DNA from: Micromussa lordhowensis
Lineage: Eukaryota; Cnidaria; Anthozoa; Scleractinia; Lobophylliidae
Assembly (NCBI GenBank): GCA_964020085.1
Contig: OZ026601.1
Span: 460,001-524,000, forward strand
Length of the DNA stretch: 64,000 nt
Direction: 5' to 3'
The notes under the pieces are model-generated. The model worked only from the letters and a program-made list of their open reading frames with translations, was not told where the DNA came from and did not search any database. Made by a program: the position numbers and the translations under genes. Positions 34,851 through 47,780 of this stretch are shown one piece after another (the first letter of the stretch is position 1; each line of letters starts with the position of its first letter).

Positions 34851-37800
34851 TAGGTTTTTGGCCTGGGAAAGCACTTCTGTAAAAACCTGGCCGGGGAAAC
34901 TCTCTTGCTGCGGGGATCAGTACCGGAATCTGTTATAGGAAATTATCTTCAGAGACACCAACAGCACTCAGAACTTAGGTCCAACGGTAATGTTTTAATC
35001 CAAGAAGATCACCAGAACGTAACCAATACGGGATATTGGTATCTGGCGTCCCACCATGCACCGGGGGCGTAACCGAAGAACAATTTACAAAACAACTGTA
35101 TTTATATGCCGCTGAACTCTAAACAAATGATCTAATATTTCGTTTAGTAATCCTAACTGCTATTGGCTGCCAGTGAGCTCATTGTTGTCCTAGGCTATCC
35201 CATCATAGGCAAGGTAGTTATTATGCTCGTAAATAAAAACTACTTACAACTTCAGGTAGTTCTCACACAAGGCGTTCGGTGCACGATAATACAGATGGAC
35301 AGGTGGTTACCATGGTTATTGGACGTACACTTAACTACTAACTGTTGGCTTTTTTATGATATCGGCAAATTGCCCCCTCACAACACTGACTTTATGAGTT
35401 TAACCTTATTATAAGCTTAAAGGAGGTCCATAAAGCCAGCGGGATGACTCTTTTAAAACCGGTGTTTTGTCTGACGCCGTATTAGGCTTTAGCTGGAGAC
35501 CACCCAATTCAATGATCGATGATTAGTTTGGTCATTTCATTTTTTTCTTCTAGAGGTAAGCTCCGGAATGGTAGCTTTGCAATTGTGAAGTAGCCCTGTT
35601 TCAGTTAGCTCTGTTTAATCGCTGTGAATCGAGCATCGTTCAAACAAATACTTATCAAAACACGGTTTCTTGGAATAAATTTCCGATCAAACACATTTCG
35701 AAGTAACTAATAAACTGTATTTTGTAAGAATATAGTAGCTCTTAAGCTCAGGGGCTTTAATTTTAAAAGGATTTCAAAACAAAAGCTGACAGCCGTAAAG
35801 TATAGGAGAGCTGTTTCAATTAAGTTAAAATAGCTTGAAAGTTCTTTCTGTTTAAAATATAAGATTTGAAAATATACGAATAGACGGAAACGAAGTCACG
35901 CAGTCACTCCATGCCAATTTGAATGTTAACGAAAAATGTGAAAATGAACTTCTTGTGTTGTCATTTGTTCCAAGAATAAACTGGAAAAGTTTATCACTGA
36001 AATGGAGACAAACTTTGACCATACAGAGCGGCTCTTCTGCAGTACGGAATGTACCTTAATTTTACAATGCTAACACTACATTGCAAAAAGAAATAATCAA
36101 TCAGGATTTTCTTTTGCCTTAGCCCAGTTACAACGTCAACCAGAATTGATTAAGCTTTTTAATTATTCCAGTTCTAAATCTGTACAAAAAGTAACATTCT
36201 ACTTGTTTTTGCAGTAACGGTCTGTGCCACACACTAACTTCGACAAACTGGACACGAATGGAAATACACCCTTGTTTATGAAAACTGAGGTATGAACTGA
36301 CAAGCATGTATGTCTGAACGGGGACAGTTGGGTGAAAGCTTCAGTCTTACAATGGAGCCGAACCAAAATAAATCAGAATTTTCTGTAAAAGAATGAAGTC
36401 GAGCTTAATTTAAATACCGCAGAGTTAATTCCTAATCCAGTTTTCACTAAACAAATCATGAGGCTCAACTTTAATTCTTTACAAACAGTCTGTGGCCAGG
36501 ATAAAATACAACAAACAAACCTGTGCTAAATTTGTGGTTTTGCGGCCAATCTAGTTTCTTCTTCCATCCTGTTTTCCTCTGTGTTTTGACAGTGATGGGT
36601 ATTTCTGATCTGCGGCTAAGACTGATAAAATGCGCTGCTGAAAATCGAAAACTTACTCGCATAAAACAAGCTATTTACTTACATACAACAAAAACGTTAA
36701 CAACTATATTGGCTTACTACAGTTTAGCAATGAAATCACACAGCTCCAAACAACAAACCCTCCCATATCAATATATATTCCGCCCGAGCATGCCACTAAA
36801 ACTTTCACGATACCTATCTACCGACAGAGTTCTTAGGGCAAGCAGGATTTTCAGCTTAGTTCACTTTTTAGTTTTTTAAAGCGAATCGACAAAGGATTAA
36901 AGATCAACATTAGCTGTGAAATGACTTCTGTAGCGATAAAAAAGGTCTGTTATAGAATTTACGCGGCAGATAAGCCGGTTAAAGTGAGAACGCCGAGGTT
37001 TTTAGACGGAATCACACGTACGGACACGTTGCCGGGAAAGAAAGTATGAACGACAAGCACAAAAGTCTATTTATACACTGAAGTAAACAGTGTATGAAGC
37101 GGTACGACGTCTGACTCTGCAATGCCTGTGAGTAGCAAAAAAATGAATTTATTCGGCCTGAACTATCTGAACGTACTTGTATTTTTGGAGAGCTAGAGAC
37201 TGAAAACTATAAGGTGTCTCTAGCCGAAGTATTTGTGTCACTGAGACACGCTTCGCTCGGATTTCTAGCCGTCCCGCCTTAATCCGTGACTTAAAGAGTC
37301 TCATTTGAAGAGGTTGCCTTCAAGAACTGCCGGAAATACAAAATCACGCTAACCAGATGACTTGTTTGTTCAGTCCGAATACAAATTAACAACAACAACA
37401 ACAATTATTATTGAATAGCCGCAGAATTTCTGCTACGATAATATTTCAGTTTATTCGGTATATTCAGTAATATATGGGCCATGTAGGTACGTGTGGCTCT
37501 CTTGTGATACGTTAGTTTCATTATAAATAATTTGTATATCATTCTATGCACATTACAACCTGCCTTGGCAAATTTGCATACTACAAATTCTGCTGCTTCT
37601 TTCACGTGCAGGTGAGGTTTCCACGCTCGGAACCTAAATAGGAAAATCCAAAATCCACATCGGATACCAAATAGTCAAAAACCGAAAATCAAAGGCGAAG
37701 AAACAGAAAATCCGCACACCGCAATGAACACCAAAACCGAACAAGCAACGTTTTTTGGCAGAAAAACCGGAAAAATATTCTAAAAATAGCCCAAACTGAA

Positions 37801-40800
37801 AACCGAAAATCCCAAGGCCCCCTCCAAGAGGTGCTAAAGACGCACTTTCAGTCAATTCAAGTCGTTCAAGGTGACGCCCCGCAAGCCTTTGGTCCTGCAC
37901 TTGAACTAAACAAAGGTCTGCGGTGCACTCGTCTGTCTCGATTTCGATTCGTAGATTAGAGATATAAAAGTTACGAAGGCATCAAGTGAGTGTGAATAGG
38001 CTCCGGCATTCCAGACTCGTATCTGAAAGACAATCTTTGAGTAACTGGTAAAGGGGGATTTCTTGCTTAATCCAAGACGGAGTCGGTGCAAGGGCTAGCT
38101 GGTATCATCTGCAGACACAAATAATTTTATTGTATAATCGTACAATTCCACCCTTTACGTGGAAAAACCTACCGCATCGTTTCTCATTGATTCGTATTTG
38201 CGAGCAGATTTCGCAGATTTCGCACCAATGTGTAACCTGTGCGTACACTTTGTGGTGGGACTGAGTTAGTCTGCGCAGAGTATGTGATCGAATTACAAAT
38301 CGTTATCCATAGTTCCGTTGTAAGATATAACAAACAAACTATCAAAACGCTTTAACAACGAGGCGCTAATTCGAAGCGCAATGTATTTAGTACAAATCTC
38401 ACACTGTGGAATGTTTGTATTTGCTCTAGTATACGAGAAAATATTTATGTAGGCCACTGGACTAATTGCAAGATAAGAATGCAAGTACGCGGACTTTGTA
38501 CTCGTCAAGTCAGGGATTTTGGAATTTTAATGCAAAAAACCACAAGAGTTTCTAATTTCTTGGGTAAAGAGATGGCTGATGCAGTACAGAGTAGTTAAGA
38601 AGTCTATCATTATTTCGTTACGTTTCCTGCGGAAGTGTCACGTCGTATACAGGATTTTTCACATCACGAACAAATTTGACAAGACGGTGCTCTTGAGTTG
38701 CGTGAAGAAGTGGAACTTTATTTGTCACATTTTAGAAACTGGAGTGAACCACAGCCTGTCTAGTGTAAAAATGTCTCGTGGTCAAGTAGCAACGGCATAG
38801 ACCATGTCTATTATCAGACATAATAAGAAATAATTTAGATCGTTATCAAAAGGTATTTTGCGGCGGAAGGGGACTGCAATGAAGAGCTATAGTTGATGCA
38901 AGTTTTCAACGGGAGAAAATTTAGCGCGCGTTTTGACGATGATCTGTAGTGCAATCGCGGTTATTTGCCTGAAATCTGTTTAAACTCAGCAAACACTATT
39001 AGCTAAGCTATGTTAGCTTAATCGCGAAGCAAACAAACATTGGCAGAGTGACTTTCTTAGAAACATCTGGTGGAGGAGCGCAGATCGTTTTTCCCACACA
39101 ATTGTGTCACATCGCATCTGTGATTTTATTTTAGGAACCCGTCTCGGTTTACTTTCTAAACAACCATGAATGCTGATTGGCTGGCGAACAATAGTGATTA
39201 AAAAGAACTGATGATCTGTTAAATTAGCCATCCCGTCAGCCAATTAATGTCAATTACGGCTAAAAAGTGAAAGAACAAAGATCTAATCGTAATCGTTTGA
39301 CAGCATTTTTGAGCTCTCACTGAAAAGCGCTGTTCACTTGTGCTGTATCGTCTTAACCGGAGTGCTAGACGTGCCGAGCGCTGGTTAATCCCATAGTTTG
39401 AGAACAATCGGTTGCAGTGAAATCTCTTCAAAAGGGTTTATACAGCTTCTGGAAGATTTTCGTGGAGAATAGAAGCCCAGCAGGGATTTGCATTCAACGA
39501 GATCGTATCGCAACGAATTGGCAGAGAGCCTTGGACCCAAACACAAGCGGTTGTGCAGCAGAAACAGCTAAAGTTCATGGTTTTGTGGAACCGCTAAAGA
39601 GGGCTAAACGCAAATCTCACTTCAACAAGTACCCAAGGGCCACAGTGAAGACAATGCGAGGATAAGGGTAAGTCGAAGGGATAGTTTTAACTTTATACAG
39701 CGAGGACAGTGATTCAGTTTAAATTATACTCGTAAACATGGGCCATTTTTAGGACCTCACGTACAGAAAATTCGCGTGAGGAATTGTCTTCTGGAATGAT
39801 CTACTGAAACAAATTCGAGGTTGTGTGATAGCTAATACTAAAGCGTCGCTTTCTCTGACTAGATGAATGCAAGCGAGTGATGGTGGGGACTTTTTCACCC
39901 GCACTTTTAATCCGTTTGGCTGCAATACAATGATGAAGATGTGATCCAATGTAGCGATTAAACAAGGACAACAAGTTAAACAAGCACCAATTCTTTCCTA
40001 CTCTCTTGTCCAAATTTGCTCATATCTTCCTGTATTGTTCCATTGTCGAATTTTGTTTTACTTTCCATTCATTTAAGTAGTCATAACAACTTCCTGTGGG
40101 TTGAGATTTTTGACAAAGAAATGGACAAAGGTTCTTGTTTGGTCAGGATCGGACATCTCTCGAGCGGGTGTCAGTGTTTTTAAAACTTGCGCCGCTCAAA
40201 AAGCGCCGAATCATTTCAAAGCGTCTGTCTGGTAGTTAATCTTGGGCAACCGCGATTTCTCTTCAGCAGGAATGTGTTTCATGTCTTTGTTGTATACGTG
40301 ACATCTTTCTATGCTGAAATATTGTTGGCCTTCAGATTAGGCTGACAAACAAAAGGGTGACAGTGTGTTTATTGACTGATCGCTAAATTCCTTTGCGTGA
40401 AAATGAGCAACAACAAATAACTTTGAAAGAAACGAACAGAACTTAAGAAATGGGCCCATGTGATCTTGCGGTCATGACATGGAAGGTATTTCAAGTGTCG
40501 GTTGATATTTCCCGTATCGCCTGGCGCTTCAACCGGCGTTGAATGTTTACAGCACGGACTCCTCAGTCGAGCAGGGTTTTTAATTAGTGTCTGCGCTTTT
40601 GATAGAGCAACACTCTAAGCGACAAAAATTAAATCAAGCAAGAGACGTTTTCGAGATAAGGAGCGATAAGAGAGGTGTAGAATCTTATATTTACTTTCGT
40701 ATTTCCTTTCAGTGAGATCACTGGGTCAGATTTGTGGTATGAGCGGTATTTGACCCCACTTTTACAGCTCTGTCAGCTCTATCATTCGACACTCGAACAA

Positions 40801-41915
40801 TATATACGACTTCCTTGCTATCTTTTTGCTAACACATTGATACCCCGGGTCACTCAAAGAATTGGATCATCAAGGCGTCTTTTATCGAGTCAAAATAACC
40901 TCTTTTACAGTATCCAGCAAAAAACGACGTAGTTGAAATGCTTTTGGTTGAAATCTTAGGAGCGTCCGATCTGCTCTATGTCCGGTGATGTTATGCCAAA
41001 GACATTGAAATACTGATTAGTTGAACGCACGGTGAGATAAAACTCCGTTGAATATATATTTTATCAACTTAAGACTATTGAACAAAAGGGTCTTAATTGT
41101 CTTTTTTTAGACCTATAATGTGCATATTTTCCCGTTCAGCTACTAAAGGACATCTTCTATCTACCCTCTGCTCTGCTCCGCATGTGGTAAAGTGATGACG
41201 TAAAATATTTCATTCGCAATGAAACTCATAGCTGCGCAGCTTGCGGGAAGTATAAATGAAGCCACGTTTTCCATGTTGTAGCAGAACGTGCAAATATTTA
41301 TTACAGAAAGTCACATTATTGAAAAATTCAGATGGCTGTGAATTTATCACAATTGCAAAGATAAAGGTAAAAAAGACGCAAAAACAAAAAATTATCTGAG
41401 TTCTTTCCAGAATGAACATAGGCAGACAAACTGGGGTCAAATAAATCTACGTGATCTGCCACGAATCCCTCGCATTAAATACGCTTCTTCTCTCCTTCGT
41501 TCTTGTACAATTTTGCGACGTAGCGATGCACCGCTTGCCAGAGAAGAGACTAAAAGGTGTCCATAGCCTGGCTAATAAGCTGTTGATCATTATTCTGGAA
41601 AATGCAGTAAATATTTGTATTTCTGAGTCCTTTGAGCCAAAAAAGTACTGGAAATTGATGACCCTAGTCTTTCAGTTCGTTTTTTGGAGGTGCCAAAAGT
41701 ATATAACGCTACAAAGTCGTAAATAGGCGGAAACTATGACCTGAAACACATAACATGGTCTAATAACTTATAAGGGATCAGGGGACTACCAATGCTTATC
41801 TCTAACCTTCCTCGGTCAAGATTAGTGCGCTATTTACAAACTTTAATTTCGGTTGATGTGGGTTTAGTTTTGTAGAACAGATTACAATAAACACCTTTCT
41901 TGCACCGCTTATTAA

Positions 41916-42005
41916 CAGTGGAACCTCGATTTAACGAACCTCGATATAACAAAGTCCTCGGTATAACGAAATGGAAAACAACCTCGATACAACGAAACCT
42001 CTGCT
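41916..42005. mobile_element. Terminal fragment of a pogo-like MITE
   Basis: CAGTGGAACCTCGATTTAACG followed by repeated CCTCGATATAACGAA words has the typical terminus and internal repeat style of the 16025-16201 family. I did not find the second terminus. Confidence 0.5.
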
Positions 42006-45000
42006 CGTTAGAGCAGAGCAAACACATATATTTTGCCAGTCCCTTGGTCCTTTCCACTAGCTGTACCAAAAACGGTCATTGATCAGTTGTGCAGCTTTTG
42101 CAGAGAAAATGTGGAAGTAAAGTTTAAAATATTAGAAAAATGGTTTTATTATCTGAACGACTTAAAAAAAAGATTTCCAATAAGGAAAGGGTGTCAGAGA
42201 GCTGCTGTGACATGTAAAAAGAAAAAACAAAGAAGAAAAACATTTCTCGGAAATTGGAATAACTCCAAAAACAAGCCTGCTGTTAGATGGTAGCGATCAG
42301 GCAAGGTAATGTAAACAAGCTCTGGAGTTATCACCGACATAGCTTGCATTCCAACCACTGAGAGCAAAATTCTGTTGTCTGAGTGTGCGAAGACCGTAAC
42401 AGAGAACTTTCAGTGAATCGGTTTATTGCGCTTTCAGAGACAGTCATTGGTCACTGCTATTTCTTACTTTCTTTGGGAGTGGATTGAAGGTTTATAGGAT
42501 TGCAGGTTTATAGGATTCGCTGGATTAGGGGTATAAACTCTTAAGAATCAAAATTATGGCGTTTCCTGTAAAAATATCCTTTACGAAGTCGTGAAGCATG
42601 GCCTTTCAGCGCGACCCGAACACTGCCTCAACTAATTTCAGCAAACTTATAACCTCTTGTGCATATGCTGCAATTTGTAAACTCGTTGCGAATATCTATA
42701 CGTTGTTCTCCTGCATTGAGTTTATGTACGTGAGATCGTTTCTATGCGTAATCTAGACTACATGGCGCCACGGACCAAAATCTTCATTTTAATGGACTTG
42801 TTCTGGTGTAAGTTCTAAATAAAGCTCTGCATGACACACCTTGACTTATCATATCGTCTTACATGAAGTGTGGACAATTTCGATGGACAAAGAAAACTTA
42901 AAATGCGTTCAACAATGAACAGTGCGCGTGGTTATGGACAAAAACAAGCTTTTTTTGTTGATGGACCGGAATGAACGACAAAAATAACCATAAGGGAGTG
43001 AGATTTTGTTGTTAAGTGCTTATTTCCGTGAAGCGCGAAGGAAAAACAAATACATTCACCCTGCCATTTCCTAACCCAGCCTAACCTCGCCAAGGAACTG
43101 AATCATATCCTGAGATTGACATGATTTGTTTCTTGGAAACAAAGAAAAGCTTCACGTTTCTACACAAGGGGGAATTTTTTCTGAGGCACTTTATTTGGAA
43201 TCGAAGTGATAAGCAGCCGAGATGAAGTCGCAAAATCAACCCTCCAGGTTAAATCTATTTTCGTGCAATGATACAGATAACAGAATACTTGGGCGGGGAG
43301 GGGTGCGGGACGATAATACGATCTGACATCAGAGGGGAAGGGGGAACTAGAATTCTCGTCCGTCTGGTCATGGTTTGATGTAGGTCGAGTTTGCGTGCAT
43401 AGACTTTAGACTGAGGGCGGTAAAAGCGAGTTAGCGGTTTTTTCTTTGTTTTCTGGAACAAGTCTCGAGTTTAAGTGGGATTTAGGTTTTAGTTGTCACT
43501 TCAAACAGATCAGCCAATATTTTCTCGGATTTGTTTCGTTGGTTCCTTTACTCTGCGCTTAAACTGGCAAGGTCACGTATCGCAGTCAAACACAGAACTG
43601 GACGTTTGTGGTGAGGTTGTTGTTTATCTGAAGGACAGTTTTAACTGGAAAATACCAGGTAGACATAAAAAGCTTCGCGGGAAAATCTTACTGGCGGACG
43701 CCACAAAGTATTGAGGTAGGAATAAGCTTAAACTGACTTCCCAAGGGCACGTTTTGCAGACTGTTTATCAACAAGCTGTATAAACAAGTTTTCTATTGAG
43801 CCAGGCCATTAATCGTCTTCATGGAAAGATTACAAAAGTTACTGTCTCAGCTGGGAGATAGAAAAGCCTCCTGGAAAGAATTGGTGTTTTCATTGATTTT
43901 CGCCTCCGCGCTATGTCGGAGCCTACCAAGGAACATTCATTTGCGTACACATTGACTGACATGATTGAGGTATTAATTAACAATTTCGATGCTAACGATT
44001 GTCGCATTGGAACACTGTGATAACCATAACTTGACCCTGACTAAAGTCGCAATCTTGAAATTTCAATTCTAACCATATTTGCCACGGTTTTCCATTGAAA
44101 CTCATGCACACAATTACTGCCCCACTGAAGTCAATCGAGAATATCTTGAGTTACTCGTTTTCTTAGCTGTGTGTGTACAGATACAGTATTGAGAGAACAA
44201 ATTGGATGTGAATCACTATTGGGAATTTGAAGATTTAACTCTGTTTGCAAACAACCTGGGAGGGTAAGAAAATACTTTTTAAAAGCGTAGGCGGTGTAAA
44301 AGCTATAGGTGGTCTGGTATGGGGAAAGAGAGGGAAAAGCTCCGACAAAAAAAAGCCGACAAGTTTCTGGCTGAAAGTTACGAAAATGCCTTGAGGAATG
44401 CCCGAGGAAACTTTCTCAACTGGTCAATCTTGACAACTGTCAAACGTTCAGAGAAAATATTGGATAATTTGATTTTGATTGATTTTTTACTGTTGAAGCA
44501 GGCTATTTAGTGCTATTAAACCAACAAACGATAAAACTATTTTCATTCAGAATGACCGGAAGTTTAATAGTCTTTTACCCCAGGCTCCGATCATTTGATC
44601 CTTAAACCCCTTACGTTCCCTTTGGCGCAGCAGTTTTGAAAATTCTGGAATCATGACTGACTTATATGGTCATTTTGCGTCGCTGTAAGAAAAAAAGTTC
44701 CAAGCACCTTTATAGGGCTTGTTAAATGTACGAATTCAATTTCAAATTATCATTTCCACTTTGTCAATTATTCGTGACAGTAATTAAATAATTTTAAATA
44801 CCTGAATTGCGGCACAAGTATCGCAGTTTATGAAGTCCTTTAACGTTGATTAATTAATTACGTGTCATCGAAAGGAAAGCTATGAACAGCTGCAAGGGAG
44901 AAAGCGAACCCCTTCAGCGATTTGATGTGTCGTATATTGTGGCACTTGAATAAACACCCATTTCCTATGATATTACCTAAGAAAATTTGTTAGAAAGCCC

Positions 45001-46175
45001 CTTTGTATAAATGAGTTTGAATTTGAGAAAGAACCTGTCATTCTCAATTACCCCAAATTTTAAAAGTATGGACTCTCGTTAGATTGGATTTGGCAGGCAT
45101 TTTTTTATCAGTTCTTTCGGAAAAATGCTACTTTCGGGCAGTTAAGACGCAAACTGGCTTTTGGCTGATCCAACATTACGAAAAGGCGAGAAAAAATAAT
45201 TCACCAATGATAAGCTAAATTTTTGGTGGCTTTTGTTTGGAATTAACAAATAAATCATTCTCTGAGCTTTGTAATCTGAAGTTTCTTCCTCAGACACAAA
45301 TGCTTTGGAACTCTTGAGTTCTTTGCTAACAATCGCAAAATTCCATCCGGCTGTATGTTTTTTTTTTTCGTGGTTACAAAACTTTAAGAGGTTGGTTACT
45401 TTTGAAACTTTACAGAATGTCTTTGAATTTTGAAACCAGACTTAAATTTTCGTATTTCCTCTCTAATCTGGAAGCCTGGAGCCGGCTTTATCTTCGGAGG
45501 ACATTTTTAATTTAAGAGTAGAAATATAGTTTTCCCTCTCTATATTGTCTTTCTTGCGACATGGTATTTGTGTATTTGTACGCCTTTTAATATTATCTAG
45601 CAACTTATTTGATTGAAGAAGGAAATAATTGACGTGATTAAAATATCTTCATCCTCTGCAATCTCTTATCTGAAACGTCTTCTTCTTTAGTGGAGATGAA
45701 TTAACTTGAACTCAGGTTTTGAAGTGGGTAATTAATTACTGTCGTCTTTGTCGGAATGCCTAAATTTGATTCTGGGGAAGGTCGAAGTCATACGTATCTA
45801 CATGTGTTCGTACGTACAATCGTTTATTTCTTTGGGCGTGTGATCTAGAGTTTGCACACCTCAAGGTAGGTGTAGTATTAACGTTGTACCGTTCGCGGAC
45901 GGTGTAATCAAGTATGGGTGGGACTGACACAAGCTGTTAAAGTAAATTACATTATGATTCTCTTGTGTTCATCCGAGAATTTCGCCTTGTTTTTGCACGT
46001 GATTAACGCACGCTCAATAACCTAATTGCTTCAACAATATTCATTAATGTCATCGTGGTCGCTTTTTTAGTCGCCATATCCGATATCTAAATTCTAGCTG
46101 GAGCCATGGGTTCTGAAGAAATACAATACAACAAGAAAAAAAGTTTGAGAATATAGAGTACCAGCCAACCTCGTT

Positions 46176-46400
46176 ATGGACTGTTGCCAGATCTCGTCTC
46201 AGCTTTCGTTAGAAACGCACGTGCCAAACTTAAAAAGAAAAATGAAAATAGAGTGTCACTCAACATAAGATCTTACAAGTAATGACTGTTGCTAGGTTTC
46301 TTCTCGGCTTAGGTTAGAAACGCACGTGCAAACGCACCTTACAAGTAATGACTGTTGCCAGGTCTCTTCTCGGCTTAGGTTAGAAACGCACGTGCAAGAC
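46176..46400. repeat. Minisatellite, about three units of 65-90 bp
   Basis: ACTGTTGCCAG...TTAGAAACGCACGTGC recurs three times, starting near 46179, 46283 and 46350. The last two units are close to identical and about 67 bp long; the first is more diverged. Confidence 0.8.
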
Positions 46401-47780
46401 TTAAGACTTAACTTCCCTTTTGTCGTAGTGCGAATACAACTCTTGCAATCCGTGTTTCTTCGACATTTTTCTCTCAGGCATACCCATTTTTTGGACACGA
46501 ACTGAACGTATGTCGATACTTTAGGTCACCCAATATTGAAAATCAAGTTGCCACCTCTGTGGTATGTTTGAGTTTGAGAAGAGAAGAGGCTGGCCTGAAT
46601 AGTTCTATTTTTTGACCAACAACAACTGAACAACAACAACGAGATCGAACGCATTGAGTTATGGTAGACAGACGGTGCGCAAATAGATCTTTCAAATGCG
46701 TTAAAACACTTTCACTTGCAGCCTTGAAAAAGCAATTAATTTTTTTTATGTTTTATGTACGATTGCTTCGACAAATCTTTGGTGATTCATCAAAACAAGA
46801 TGTTTATCATAAAGCGATTATAAATATGGGTTCTGACAGGTTATGCACATTCTTCTTTTCCCATTTCATTTCCTTATTTTCCTACCAGTTTTCACTTCTA
46901 ACAGTTTGGCATGGCATTCATTAACCTTTAAACATAATCCGTCTCATTGAAGCCTCGGTAAAATAACGCCAAAAGATCCACTTCTTAATTCAAAACCTTC
47001 CTTTGTATGTTCAGGGTCGAAGCGATGGGGGTGAACTCTGGACCAACTGGTCTCATTAATTGTTACACTCTTCGTTGCGTTCGCCTGGGAAAGTGACCTT
47101 GGAGAGCATTCCAGTAAATAAATATTCGTCACGTTTCGGCAACCCACGCAAAGAATATACGGTTTCAATCTAATTGTGGTCATTTCTTTTAGCGCCATAA
47201 TCCGGTTGTGTTCGCCCAACCTTGCTAGCGATACGCCGGATAAAAACCTCGGGGTAGTACATGTACTATCCCCTGATAAACAATTAAGCTTCCGATATCA
47301 GCCTCTTATCAGTGATTTCCAGAGCGAGATAACGCCATGACAGTCACTTCGCGGGTCCTTGTAAGGCAAATGCAAGTAAAAAGAACATTCCATTTGAATA
47401 CCGATGAAAGTAATTGGATGAAAAGATGTTTTATTGCAGTTCAGCAAATCAAGTTTTTTCCAAGCGTAGCCTTGTAAAAAAACTTCAACAGATAATTAAG
47501 GGCTGTTAATTGTACGGTACATTTTACCTCAAGGGTGAGTTCTCCCAAACAGATTATGACCGCTATTGTTCATTTAAGTTTTAAACCAATGATTACAGGT
47601 TAAAACTGTGTTTTTAATTTGAGGAACATAAGTTCTGAAGAGATACGTATATCACAAAAATGCAATCTTTATGTTCTCCAGTTATGTTCAAGAACACATG
47701 ATCAAATTTACACTACGGATTATCTTTTACAGGTGTTTTCAAGACAATTTAGCGGCAAAAACATGCTCTGTTCATATGAG

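Larger units (their letters stand above)
26188..47780. other. 21.6-kb interval without a recognisable protein gene
   Basis: It contains the SCAP upstream region (first few hundred bases), scattered MITEs and SINEs listed separately, and long AT-rich unique stretches. None of the open frames (the longest near 33661-34053, 130 codons) shows a domain or a plausible exon series. A possible 5' noncoding exon with a good splice donor lies near 39420-39668. Unannotated noncoding RNAs or diverged exons cannot be excluded. Confidence 0.55.

Noticed and set aside
46176..46400. CRISPR-like array
   Set aside because: Only three units, no regular spacers, and clearly eukaryotic context.
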